This document shows positions 18,738 through 27,202 of a DNA stretch of 64,000 nucleotides, piece after piece. A program made the position numbers and the translations under genes. The notes under the pieces were generated by a model that was not told the DNA's origin, made no database searches, and worked only from the letters and a program-made list of their open reading frames with translations. How positions within the stretch are numbered: position 1 is the first letter of the stretch; each line of letters starts with the position of its first letter. Origin of the DNA: Verrucomicrobiota bacterium (GTDB lineage Bacteria; Verrucomicrobiota; Verrucomicrobiia; Verrucomicrobiales; Verrucomicrobiaceae); assembly GCA_025360015.1 (NCBI GenBank), contig JANYCZ010000069.1, positions 19,343 through 83,342 on the forward strand. Reading direction: 5' to 3'.

Positions 18738-18778
18738 GGCGTTTAAGAGTTGAATGGTTGAAATTTTTCCCGCCGGTT

Positions 18779-20953
18779 TTACATCGCGGTGTAGCTGAGA
18801 CATTTGATTTCATCGAGAGACGTATGTCCGCCGATGACCTGCTGCAGGCCTTCCTGATAGAGTGAACGGTAACCATTTTTGAAGGCGGCGGCGCGCATCG
18901 CGCTCAGTGGAGCCCCTTCCTCAATGAGGTCGCGCAGTTCATTGTTCACCTCGCACAGCTCCATCAGTGCCACGCGTCCGGCATAGCCCGTACCATGGCA
19001 CTCATCACAACCACGGGCGGTGTAAATGGGCGTGGTGATCGGCTGGGTGATGACTGCCTGCTTGGCCATCAGATCCTGCACGTCCTGCGGTGCCTGCATG
19101 GGCTGTTTGCAGTAGGAGCACAGGCGGCGTGACAGACGCTGCGCCTGGCTGAGGGCCAGTGAATCTGCCAGCAGATATTTTTCCACCCCCATCGACAGCA
19201 GTCGTGACACCGCCCGCAGCGAGTCATTCGCATGCAGCGTGGTCAGCACCAGATGGCCCGTGAGCGAGGCGTTCACCGCCGCGCCCGCCGTTTCCGCATC
19301 GCGTGACTCACCGATCAGGATGATGTCCGGGTCAGCACGCAGCAGGGAGCGCAGCCCGTTCGCGAAGTCGAGCCCGCGCGCGTTGTTGGTCTGCGTCTGA
19401 TTGATCCCTTCGATTTCATATTCGATCGGGTCTTCAATCGTCTGGATGTTGACGCTCTCATCATTCACGCTGTTCAGCAGTGCATACAGCGTGGTCGTTT
19501 TACCAGAGCCGGTGGGCCCCGTCACCAGCACCAGCCCCTGGTCGCGCTGCATCGTGCGCGTGAGGATTTCGATCTGGCGCTGCGAGAGATTGAAATCCGA
19601 CAAACGCTTCACCCCGTCCTGTTTGTCCAGGAAGCGCATGATCACCTTCTGGAACTCACGCCGCGTCGGCACCGCAGCGACACGGACATCCACCCGGCGC
19701 CGGCCGATGGAGAGCGACATGCGTCCATCCTGGCACTCCTGCCGGTTCTGGCTCATGCCCGCGTAGTTTTTCAGCAGCGCCACATAGCGGTTGAGCTGGC
19801 TCTCCGGCGCGGTCATGATGGTCTTCATCGTGCCGTCCATGCGTGCACGGAAGCGCGTGAAGCTGTAAAATTTCTCCACGTGCAAGTCGGAGGCGCGGCA
19901 GCGGATGGCGGTGAACAGCGCCCATTGCACCAGTTGCTCCGGCTCGGTGTTCGGGTTCTGTGGATTGATCCGCGCCATGTCTTCAGGGGAAATTTCCACC
20001 ACGCTGGAATCATCCGCCACGGAGAGCGTCGTCCCGTCCATCGATGCCACCGCGCTGGGGTCAAAGGTGGCTCCTGCACGGTTGATCGCTTCACGAATGC
20101 TCGCCAGATCCGCCAGCACCGGCACGATCTTCACGGCCGGGTTGCCCATGGACAGCCATTCATCCTCAAAAGCGTAGCAGTCGCTGCTCTCACTCAGCAG
20201 GAAGACCACCTGCTTGCCGATGTAGAGCGGATACACATTGTGCCGCTCCAGCAGCGGGATCGGGAAAAAGGTCTGGCGCTGCGCCTCGGTGGCGCTGTAC
20301 ACCAGCGTGCGGCAGCCGCTGACAAGGTGCTGCAGTGCGATGCCCATGTTCCTCTGCACCACGTTGAAATGCGTGACTGTCAGCGTGTCCGACTTCCCTT
20401 TCTGGGCCTCGTAAAAGCCTTTCAGCTTGGTGATTTCCGCCGGCTCGTACGGATAGTGCTCCTGCAGCCACTGAAACGTGCCCTCCAGCCCCAGATCCGC
20501 AAACACCTGCGGCTGCAGCTGCTCCATCGCGTTCGACTGGGAGATCGGCATCTGGCCAAAGCGCTGCACCAGATCCTTCCGCGTGTTTTGGTACTGCTCC
20601 GGCGTGACCAGCACGCGGATGGTGAGGAAGTGCGGCACTCCCCACAAATCCCCCGCCCGTGGATTGTGGTGCGCCATCACCAGCAGCGGGCCGATCGTCG
20701 TCACCGGCAGCCACGGATCCGCTACATACGGCACCCGGCCCAGCTTGCGGATCAGCCGCTCCGCATCAGGAGAGCAGCTCTCACGCAGCAGCGTCACCGG
20801 AAGCATGCCATGCTGCAGCGCCAGACCTTCGATCGATTGAATCGCCAGGATCGCCGTCTGTCGCGCCTCAACTATCGTGTTTGGCGGATTACTCGCAGCA
20901 CCAAAGGATTTTGGTGCTGGCGGGTTCGTTGGGATCTGTAAGGTAGCAGACAT
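18779..20953 (-). CDS. PilB/GspE-type assembly ATPase
   Basis: This 724-aa secretion ATPase has a long N-terminal part (about 320 residues, partly MshEN/GspE-N-like) and the ATPase core with Walker A GPTGSGKTTTLYAL (about residue 480), an Asp box with LLRADPDIILIGE, a His box (TLHANDS) and a tetracysteine zinc motif CSYCKQ...CDECHGTGYAGR. It powers extension of a type IV pilus or type II pseudopilus at the inner membrane. It follows four prepilin-type genes on the same strand with a 21-bp gap. No pilus retraction ATPase, PilC or PilQ is in the window, so the machine must be completed elsewhere. Confidence 0.9.
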   Translation of the reverse strand: MSATLQIPTNPPAPKSFGAASNPPNTIVEARQTAILAIQSIEGLALQHGMLPVTLLRESCSPDAERLIRKLGRVPYVADPWLPVTTIGPLLVMAHHNPRAGDLWGVPHFLTIRVLVTPEQYQNTRKDLVQRFGQMPISQSNAMEQLQPQVFADLGLEGTFQWLQEHYPYEPAEITKLKGFYEAQKGKSDTLTVTHFNVVQRNMGIALQHLVSGCRTLVYSATEAQRQTFFPIPLLERHNVYPLYIGKQVVFLLSESSDCYAFEDEWLSMGNPAVKIVPVLADLASIREAINRAGATFDPSAVASMDGTTLSVADDSSVVEISPEDMARINPQNPNTEPEQLVQWALFTAIRCRASDLHVEKFYSFTRFRARMDGTMKTIMTAPESQLNRYVALLKNYAGMSQNRQECQDGRMSLSIGRRRVDVRVAAVPTRREFQKVIMRFLDKQDGVKRLSDFNLSQRQIEILTRTMQRDQGLVLVTGPTGSGKTTTLYALLNSVNDESVNIQTIEDPIEYEIEGINQTQTNNARGLDFANGLRSLLRADPDIILIGESRDAETAGAAVNASLTGHLVLTTLHANDSLRAVSRLLSMGVEKYLLADSLALSQAQRLSRRLCSYCKQPMQAPQDVQDLMAKQAVITQPITTPIYTARGCDECHGTGYAGRVALMELCEVNNELRDLIEEGAPLSAMRAAAFKNGYRSLYQEGLQQVIGGHTSLDEIKCLSYTAM

Positions 20954-20974
20954 GAGGTGTGGCTCTTGGCAGGA

Positions 20975-21499
20975 TCAGCGTCCCGCCATTTGGAAATTCG
21001 GCGGAAAAACAAACGCCGTGGTGAAGTCGGTGCCTTCGAAATTCATCAGTATGCCCGTGCCGCTCTGCCCGGGCATGAGCAGTTCATACAGTTTGCCCGT
21101 CCACCGCAGACGATAATCGGTGGAGTCGCTGGAGGCAACCGGGCTGTACCGCGGGTCCATGTAGGGAGAGCCAGACTGTGCGCGGTTGATGTTGGGATCG
21201 CGATATTGCAGCGTGCGCAGAATGACCAGTTCATCCGCCACGCCTCCATCCATGCGCGCAAATACCATCTCGTAGTTCTGCTGCGCGAAGCGGTACACCG
21301 CCTGGTTCAGCATCTCCTGCCGCGCCGCTGCCACCGCATCTTTGGCACCCCCTAGATATTGTCCAAACGATTGCACCGCGAGGCCCGCCAGCACCCCCAG
21401 CATGGAAATCACAATGACCATTTCCGTCATCGAAAACCCGCTCTTTCTGCTGGCTGGCAGAAAGGTGGTGCGGTTTCCTCGTTGGAAGGTGGGAGTCAT
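20975..21499 (-). CDS. Prepilin-type protein (pseudopilin), 174 aa
   Basis: The N-terminus has a short basic leader and a class III cleavage site, KSG|FSMTEMVIVISMLGVLAG, with Glu at +5 of the mature protein. The hydrophobic helix ends near VQSFGQ. The C-terminal part has no recognised domain and includes a MDGGVADELVILRT segment. Type IV pilin-like proteins are cut by PilD and polymerise from the inner membrane. It is the third minor prepilin of the run and lies next to the PilB-like ATPase. Confidence 0.85.
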   Translation of the reverse strand: MTPTFQRGNRTTFLPASRKSGFSMTEMVIVISMLGVLAGLAVQSFGQYLGGAKDAVAAARQEMLNQAVYRFAQQNYEMVFARMDGGVADELVILRTLQYRDPNINRAQSGSPYMDPRYSPVASSDSTDYRLRWTGKLYELLMPGQSGTGILMNFEGTDFTTAFVFPPNFQMAGR

Positions 21500-21510
21500 A
21501 CCAGAATGCG

Positions 21511-21915
21511 TCAGTATAAAATGGTTCCAGTCGGACTTGTCAGCGCGACCTTGGTCATCGACGTAATCGAAGGCGCAAAAGTCACTGAGTAGCCGGACGG
21601 CAGATAGGCGGTCAGCGTCGTCTCTGCAAAAGCGAGGTAGGGGCGCAGGAGCGTGTACTTGGAATCCGAAGAAGCCGCAGACGCCCAGTCCAGCGCCGCC
21701 TGCGTACGGCCCCTCACCTGGATGAAGCTCGCTTGCGCCAGGTTCAGCGACTCTGCCCGCGCGATCGCCAGATTGCGTTCGCTGTCACCCCGCATGCGGG
21801 TCACGGAAGGGATCGCCATGAAGGCGATGATGCCGATGATCGACACACACGCCATCATCTCCACCAGCGAAAAGCCGCGGAGGAAGGAAGATGTTTTTGG
21901 ATTGGGAGTGTGCAT
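21511..21915 (-). CDS. Prepilin-type protein, 134 aa
   Basis: A leader of about 13 residues precedes the prepilin peptidase site RG|FSLVEMMACVSIIGIIAFMAI with Glu +5. The mature protein is short (about 120 residues), with a small globular part that has no cysteines outside the helix. It lies 11 bp upstream of the 20975 gene, in the same operon. Size and position suit a minor pilin or pseudopilin that primes or caps the fibre. Confidence 0.85.
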   Translation of the reverse strand: MHTPNPKTSSFLRGFSLVEMMACVSIIGIIAFMAIPSVTRMRGDSERNLAIARAESLNLAQASFIQVRGRTQAALDWASAASSDSKYTLLRPYLAFAETTLTAYLPSGYSVTFAPSITSMTKVALTSPTGTILY

Positions 21916-21939
21916 GGGAAAGTTCTGCGGGAGCCCTCA

Positions 21940-22422
21940 TCATTGATTAACCAAATCCACGTGCGGAAAATCCCCGCTCTGCCAGTCAGGCAGATTCAGA
22001 TACTGTTGCGCATTGGCCAGGGAGGCGGTTTGAAGTTGATTGGCGTTGGTCGTGTAGTCCGCAAAGTGATCCGCCGTTGTCTGGTCCAGGAACCCCGCTC
22101 GCAGCGTAGGGTCTGGCGAGGAGGCGTTCGGAATCAGCAGATTGAAACGCGCCTGGCTGGTGGACAGCGCATTGTACGTGGTGCGCACATTTTCGAGGCT
22201 GCGAAACTGCGCTGTGGTGCCCACGCGCATCTGCCCCATCACCCAAGCAGTCAGCGCGCTCTGCACCGAAGCCTGCTGCTGCCTGCCCATGACACGGTTC
22301 GCGTCGCGTGAGGCGTTTGAAATCGCCGCCACCACAATCGACGACATGATGCCGATGATGGCGATCGTGAAGATGGCCTCAACAAAGCTGAACCCTGCCC
22401 TTCTCTGTTTGCGAATTGTCAT
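21940..22422 (-). CDS. Prepilin-type protein, 160 aa
   Basis: The start MTIRKQRRAG|FSFVEAIFTIAIIGIM has the basic leader, cleavage Gly and Glu +5 of a prepilin, followed by a mature domain rich in Asn, Gln and Ala. It is the first gene after the strong terminator that follows the major pilin gene. It therefore probably begins the minor-pilin/ATPase/regulator transcript or is read by partial read-through. Confidence 0.85.
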   Translation of the reverse strand: MTIRKQRRAGFSFVEAIFTIAIIGIMSSIVVAAISNASRDANRVMGRQQQASVQSALTAWVMGQMRVGTTAQFRSLENVRTTYNALSTSQARFNLLIPNASSPDPTLRAGFLDQTTADHFADYTTNANQLQTASLANAQQYLNLPDWQSGDFPHVDLVNQ

Positions 22423-22455
22423 GTTTATAATCAGCGCCGCCTTGTTTTCTGTTGC

Positions 22456-22488
22456 AAAAAAACCGCCGGGGAGTCACCTCCCCGGCGG
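22456..22488 (-). terminator. Intrinsic terminator after the major pilin gene
   Basis: CCGCCGGGGA-GTCACC-TCCCCGGCGG gives a perfect 10-bp GC-rich stem with a 6-nt loop. On the minus strand a run of seven T residues follows. It sits between the pilin gene (22546) and the next prepilin gene. This would leave the pilin at high expression on a short transcript and the downstream genes at lower levels. Confidence 0.85.
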
Positions 22489-22545
22489 ACGTAGATCGTC
22501 CGAAACTGAGTTTAAATCCCAGCGCCGGGCGCGTCAGCAGCTTTC

Positions 22546-22947
22546 TTAGAAAGTTGCGCCTGGAACATACTTCACCTGATTGTTGGCGGCGTCCCAGCTA
22601 AGGTAGGCAGCAGCAGCAGGGATTTCCGTCGAGTTGATCTGGCCCGAGGTGAACGTCTTGCCGGCGAAAGCACCGGTGGATGGGCTCACGCCAGCCATGG
22701 CGAGTTGGATGATGGCAGAACCGTCGGCAGGACTGCCAAGGCTAGCACCAGCGGCGACAGCGGCGTTGAGCACGGAAGCAACGGTCTGAGCATTGCGCTT
22801 GGCCGTGGCGTCTTTGGCGCTCTGGTTCAGGTTGCCGATGTTCGGAATCGCGATCGCGGCGATGATGCCGATGATGGCGATGACGACGAGCATTTCCACG
22901 AGGCTGAAGCCAGCTTTGCGGGAGGTGTTAAGCTTGATGTTTTTCAT
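22546..22947 (-). CDS. Type IV pilin, probable major pilin (133 aa)
   Basis: MKNIKLNTSRKAG|FSLVEMLVVIAIIGIIAAIAIPNI is a textbook type IVa pilin or GspG leader and helix with Glu +5. The mature domain of about 120 residues is small and Ala/Ser-rich. The gene stands apart from the other prepilins: it has its own AT-rich upstream region and an immediate strong terminator, as expected for an abundant structural subunit. The C-terminal disulfide pair of proteobacterial PilA is absent, so a pseudopilin-like major subunit remains possible. Confidence 0.85.
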   Translation of the reverse strand: MKNIKLNTSRKAGFSLVEMLVVIAIIGIIAAIAIPNIGNLNQSAKDATAKRNAQTVASVLNAAVAAGASLGSPADGSAIIQLAMAGVSPSTGAFAGKTFTSGQINSTEIPAAAAYLSWDAANNQVKYVPGATF

Positions 22948-23110
22948 AGTGTTGTGTGTGTGTGTGTTTGGCTGTTGGTATTGATTCGAGGTCGCTCAGC
23001 TTTGTGGAAGTTGTTCAGCCTCGAATTATAGAAATTGTAGTTCGCACTGAAATTATATTCAACACAATTTTTCATATTTTTTACAATTTTCACAAATTAC
23101 TTTGGAAAAA
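22948..23110 (-). promoter_or_regulatory. AT-rich promoter and leader region of the pilin gene
   Basis: On the minus strand a (CA)n-rich leader of about 20 nt precedes the pilin ATG. Two exact TATAAT -10-like hexamers occur at 23025-23030 and 23052-23057. The region is far more AT-rich than its surroundings. Neither hexamer has a convincing -35 at 17 bp, and I see no sigma-54 GG/GC box, so the active promoter is not fixed. Confidence 0.4.
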
Positions 23111-23215
23111 CGCTTCGTGTTCACACGCTTTTACGATTGAGAAAAATCTCTCCTTCCCGCGTGTAGTCCTTTCAGGGCTTCGATCAAAATAACGCGATGC
23201 CCATATGATTGCGTC

Positions 23216-23745
23216 ATATCCTCAGATTTTGCCCAATCTGGTCGCTTGCTTCATTCCATGTTTTACGTGGCTGGGATCCGAAAGACTGGGAACTCGCTCG
23301 GAACTCCTACGACAACACCATCTGTGCCAAAGATTTCCTGCTGGGCAGTTTGATCAACGAATTGGGGAAAGGGGGCAGGCTTCCTCCTGGCTGTTGTATG
23401 TCTCGGACCACGGTAAAAGCACCTCCGCCGCCCGCTTTGGGAAATTCATGCACGGCATGATCACCCATCAGGTCGTCGAGGTGCCCATGCTCATGTGGGT
23501 CTCCCCTCTCTATGAGCAGGCCCATGCCGGCAAACTCGCCGGCTTGAAGTCCCACCTCGGCCCCCCCCTTCAGCGCCTCCTGCACCTTTCACACCCTGCT
23601 CGACATGGGCGGCCTTGCCTGCCCGGACTTCAAGACCCTGCACAGTGCGGCCTCTCCACACTTTGCTTTAGGCGCGCGTCTGGTAGGCAACGCCAGCGGC
23701 GTGGTCTTTGATTACGGCGTACACTTCCTCACTCAGCCCGCTGAC
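23216..23745 (+). pseudogene. Decayed, internally deleted copy of the phosphoethanolamine transferase gene
   Basis: Three short frames together match the ends of the intact gene at 23882. ILPNLVACFIPCFTW matches the intact LPNLVLCFVPYFSW near residue 40. A jump of roughly 380 residues follows, then ARNSYDNTICAKDFLL, SSWLLYVSDHGKSTSA, FGKFMHGMITHQVVEVPML and MGGLACPDFKT match the C-terminal region. The reading frame changes at least three times (frames 0, 1, 0, 1), so no protein of this shape can be made. It is a tandem duplicate that lost its middle and then decayed. Confidence 0.85.
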
Positions 23746-23881
23746 GTACGGGGGGGAGGCGGGGCAGACTTCCGAAACGACTTAAAATGTCGCGTCCAGA
23801 ACGCAGTAAAGCCCTCCCGCTCCTATAGACACAGGAGATATTAGTTTGCCGTCCACAATTTTATAGTATTTATTAGATAGT

Positions 23882-25684
23882 ATGAAATTTAAAAACCTCT
23901 TGAACACCCACCTTCTCAAAGAGATCCTCCGCGATTACCGCGTCTGGATTTCGGTCTTCCTGGCCATTAATTTAATCAACCTGCCCAATCTCGTCCTCTG
24001 TTTTGTCCCCTATTTTTCATGGGTGCCCACCAAGTTCTGGCCCTTCAGTCTGGCCTTGACCCTGCTGGCTTGTGTTTTTGGTCTGCGTGTCCGTCTCATG
24101 CTCTGGCTGGTGTTGCCATTGCTCTTGCTCGTCCCGGGCTGCCTCGCCTGCCTCATTTCCATTTACAACCTCCCCACCACCTTCTTGTTTCTGGCGCTCC
24201 TCGAAACCAACCCGACCGAGATGTCCGCCATGCAGTCTCAGGTCATTTACACCGGACTGGGCACCTTGCTCCTGGTCATGTTCTATGTCTGGTTTGTGAA
24301 AAACCGCGTTCCCGCCAGCTTCCGTCTGGGGCCGGTGGCACGCGTTTTGGTCCTCCTCACGCTTCTTGGCCCAGTCGTCTCCGACGTGCTCTCGCACGGC
24401 CCGCTGGTTTGTGAGATCCACTTCAAGCAGCGCCTTCTCTCGACTTTTCCATGCTCCACGTTTTACGGTGCCTATGAGGCCTTCGACATGCGCGCCCGCG
24501 TGCAGAGCCGCAAAGGCGTGGCTGAAAATCTGGCCCTCACCCAGGCACCCGAGTTTCGCGATGATCCGCAGCGCCAGGTGCACATGCTCGTCATCGGTGA
24601 AAGCGCCAGCAAAAGCTGCTTCGGCCTTTATGGGTACGACCGCCAGACCACCCCGATGCTGGAGCACACCCCCGGCCTCATGCCTTTCCGCGATGTATCC
24701 AGCACGGCCACCTTCACCCTGCTGGCCGTGCCCGCATTGCTCACCGCCACCCCCGCAGGCCAGGTCCTCGAAGCCACCCGCCAGGCCAGCATCCTCTCGG
24801 CCTACAAGAAGGCAGGCTTTCGTATATACTGGATTTCCGCACAAAGAAAGCACGGCACCTTTGACACCGTCACCTCCATCTTCTCTGGAGACGCGGATGA
24901 ATCCGACTTCAAAGGCGGGGCGTTCGACACCGAAGGCTCCGGCGCCTACGGAGGCGTGACGGATGTCAGCCTTCTGCCCAAGGTGCGCAGCATTCTGGAA
25001 CGCGGAGAGCCCAAGGTGCTCTTCTTGCTGCATACCATCGGCAGCCATGGCCCCTACGCCTACCGCTACTCACCTAAGCTCGCCCGCTTCCCTGCGGACC
25101 AGCAGGCAGCCACGGATGCCCTGAACCGCATTTCCGCAGGCACCTCCACAGATCCGCACGATCTCGAACTCGTCCAGAACTCGTATGACAACACCATCTG
25201 CGCCACCGACTTCCTGCTCGCCAATCTCATTAACGACCTGAAGAATCTCAATGCCTCCTCCTGGCTCTGCTATGTGTCAGATCACGGAGAAAACACCTCC
25301 ACGGCCATCGTGGGAAAATTCATGCATGGCCTCGTCACCCGCCAAGTCGTGGAAATCCCCATGCTCATGTGGACCTCTCCCCGCTATGCCCAAGACCACC
25401 CGGACAAGGTGGCAGGCCTGCAGTCCCACTTGGCCATCCCCTTCAGTGCCTCCTGCACCTTCCACACCTTGTTGGACATGGGGGGCCTCTCCTGCCCTGA
25501 CTTCAAGAAAGAATGGAGCATCGCCTCCCCCAGTTTCTCTCCCGGCCCGCGCTTGGTATGTGACACTTATGGGCAGCTCATCGACTACGACAAAAAATTC
25601 CCCGTCCGCACGAACGCCAGCCACCTGCCCCCTCCCTCCAGGGCACCCACGCCAGAGATCGCCACAAGCGCCCCACGTCCTTGA
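23882..25684 (+). CDS. EptA/CptA-like phosphoethanolamine transferase
   Basis: The 600-aa inner-membrane enzyme has about five N-terminal membrane helices (to residue 190), then a periplasmic sulfatase-fold domain with VIGESASKSCFGLYGYDRQT near residue 237 as first metal block. TATFTLLAVPAL carries the Thr nucleophile at the place used by EptA, and YVSDHGENTS and KFMHG complete the metal site. Such enzymes move phosphoethanolamine from phosphatidylethanolamine to lipid A, core sugars or other glycans and can reduce cationic peptide binding. The substrate cannot be told here. A broken copy lies just upstream. The start at 23882 has no clear ribosome site, and upstream DNA is AT-rich. Confidence 0.85.
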   Translation: MKFKNLLNTHLLKEILRDYRVWISVFLAINLINLPNLVLCFVPYFSWVPTKFWPFSLALTLLACVFGLRVRLMLWLVLPLLLLVPGCLACLISIYNLPTTFLFLALLETNPTEMSAMQSQVIYTGLGTLLLVMFYVWFVKNRVPASFRLGPVARVLVLLTLLGPVVSDVLSHGPLVCEIHFKQRLLSTFPCSTFYGAYEAFDMRARVQSRKGVAENLALTQAPEFRDDPQRQVHMLVIGESASKSCFGLYGYDRQTTPMLEHTPGLMPFRDVSSTATFTLLAVPALLTATPAGQVLEATRQASILSAYKKAGFRIYWISAQRKHGTFDTVTSIFSGDADESDFKGGAFDTEGSGAYGGVTDVSLLPKVRSILERGEPKVLFLLHTIGSHGPYAYRYSPKLARFPADQQAATDALNRISAGTSTDPHDLELVQNSYDNTICATDFLLANLINDLKNLNASSWLCYVSDHGENTSTAIVGKFMHGLVTRQVVEIPMLMWTSPRYAQDHPDKVAGLQSHLAIPFSASCTFHTLLDMGGLSCPDFKKEWSIASPSFSPGPRLVCDTYGQLIDYDKKFPVRTNASHLPPPSRAPTPEIATSAPRP

Positions 25685-25876
25685 AGTATCCAGCTCCCAA
25701 AGCTGTCGCCCCTGAACCAGCACCCACATGATGCTTGGCATTGAGTTGATGAGCCCGCCTCTTCGCTAGGACGACTCGCTCAGACTCGGCAGCTTTGTTT
25801 CGTCCGCGTTCTGCCACCTGTGTCCGTCGAGTTCCACTCGCCACCTCACCCCAACGAGGCCACATTTCCTCACCTC

Positions 25877-26317
25877 ATGACCTCCCTCCTCATGCCCGCG
25901 CTCCTGCTCCTCGCGTTGCTCAGCACCTCCGCCATCTCAGCCGAACCTGCCGGTAGCCCCGTCCTGCCCCCCGCCGTGGTCATCCCGCCAGAGGTGCACG
26001 AGATCGCCCCGGACCAAGTCGTGCGCCAGCTCGTCGATCACCCCGACACGCTCATCATCGACGTCCGTACCGAGGACGAGCGCCACACGCGCGGCTACCT
26101 CCTCAATTCACTGCACCACGACTACTTCCACGGCCAGCAGACGCTCGATGCCCTGGCCAAGCTCGACAAGACCAAGCCCTGCATCGTCCACTGCGCCATC
26201 GGCGGTCGTGCCCAGCTCATCGCCGTGCAGATGCACCAGCTCGGCTTCAAAAACATCCTCCTCCTCAAAGGCGGCTTCAACGCCTGGACCGCCACCGGCC
26301 AGGCCATCGCCAAATAA
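25877..26317 (+). CDS. Exported rhodanese-like protein
   Basis: About 146 aa with a signal peptide (MTSLLMPALLLLALLSTSAISA) and one rhodanese domain: IIDVRTEDERHTRGYL and the active-site loop VHCAIGGRAQ (Cys followed by a five-residue loop). The C-terminal KGGFNAWTATGQ block is typical. The protein may carry persulfide or serve a periplasmic sulfur or redox task. I start at 25877, where the signal peptide begins; the longer track ORF has no conserved part before it. The 25685-25819 stretch upstream shows nothing recognisable. Confidence 0.85.
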   Translation: MTSLLMPALLLLALLSTSAISAEPAGSPVLPPAVVIPPEVHEIAPDQVVRQLVDHPDTLIIDVRTEDERHTRGYLLNSLHHDYFHGQQTLDALAKLDKTKPCIVHCAIGGRAQLIAVQMHQLGFKNILLLKGGFNAWTATGQAIAK

Positions 26318-26323
26318 AGCAGC

Positions 26324-26340
26324 ACAAGCCTCCGGCTTGT
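26324..26340. terminator. Small hairpin between convergent genes
   Basis: ACAAGCC-TCC-GGCTTGT forms a 7-bp stem between the rhodanese gene and the convergent MBL gene. There is no long T-run, so it is a weak terminator candidate for both. Confidence 0.45.
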
Positions 26341-26347
26341 CTCTGGA

Positions 26348-27202
26348 TCAAGGCACCTCTGCCCTTTTCATTTCCAGCCTCTCCCCGCACCGCATCACCC
26401 GATTCGCCTGCCCCAGCCTTTCGCACGCCGTCACAAATTCGTCCGTCGTCTCCGTGTTAAATTCAAACATGTCGTAGTGGCAGGGCACCACCAGCCTCGC
26501 CTCGCCTACCTTCCCCAGCGCTGCGGCCTCCGTGCCATTGAGGTTTCCCGCCACCCGCCGCTCCGGCCGGTTGCCATTGATCGGCAGCAGCATCAGATCA
26601 CATGCAAATTCACGCACCATGCTCACGATGTCATCATGCCACAGCGTGTCTCCGCTGTGGTAGATCGTGAAGGGCCCGCACCGCACCAGAAAGCCCGTGT
26701 ACAGGCAGTTGTCATTCTCATCACGCATCACCTCGTTGTGCTTGGCAATGATGCCACGTATCTCCCATTTGCCTTCGAAATACTTGTCGCGATCCCCCGT
26801 GCCGCAATACGTCACCTCGGCCTCCCCAAGCCGCTTCTGCGCCTCGGGAATGATCGCGTGCGGCACATACAGCCGAAAGCCCGGATTCGCCTCCGCCAGC
26901 GGCACCAGCGTCGCACCGTCCAGATGATCCGTATGCACATGGCTGGCCGTCACTCGCGTGATGCCCGTCAGCCGCCGCGGATCGATGCACCTCTCCGTCA
27001 TCCGCACATGCGGCTTGTCCGTCGCCGCATACTTCTCCGTCAGTGAATCCGAGAGATACGGGTCAAACAGCAGCCTCTCTCCGGCCCACTGCACCAGAAA
27101 GCCGCTCTGCCCCAGCCACCACACATGCAGCGTGTCTTCGTCCGTGGAAGCCGCCGCCAGGTCCGCCAGCAGCGCCTCATCTTTTTGCAGGGCAGTGATC
27201 AT
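26348..27202 (-). CDS. MBL-fold metallohydrolase (UlaG-like)
   Basis: The 284-aa beta-lactamase-fold enzyme has the metal motif HVHTDHLDG (H88, H90, D92, H93), with YHSGDTLWHDD and VPCHYDMF as further ligand regions. The arrangement is nearest to UlaG, the L-ascorbate-6-phosphate lactonase, but other UlaG-like enzymes have different substrates. The protein has no signal peptide. Its start overlaps the stop of the NadD-NadK fusion gene by ATGA, so the two are translationally linked, though no metabolic link is obvious. Confidence 0.8.
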   Translation of the reverse strand: MITALQKDEALLADLAAASTDEDTLHVWWLGQSGFLVQWAGERLLFDPYLSDSLTEKYAATDKPHVRMTERCIDPRRLTGITRVTASHVHTDHLDGATLVPLAEANPGFRLYVPHAIIPEAQKRLGEAEVTYCGTGDRDKYFEGKWEIRGIIAKHNEVMRDENDNCLYTGFLVRCGPFTIYHSGDTLWHDDIVSMVREFACDLMLLPINGNRPERRVAGNLNGTEAAALGKVGEARLVVPCHYDMFEFNTETTDEFVTACERLGQANRVMRCGERLEMKRAEVP

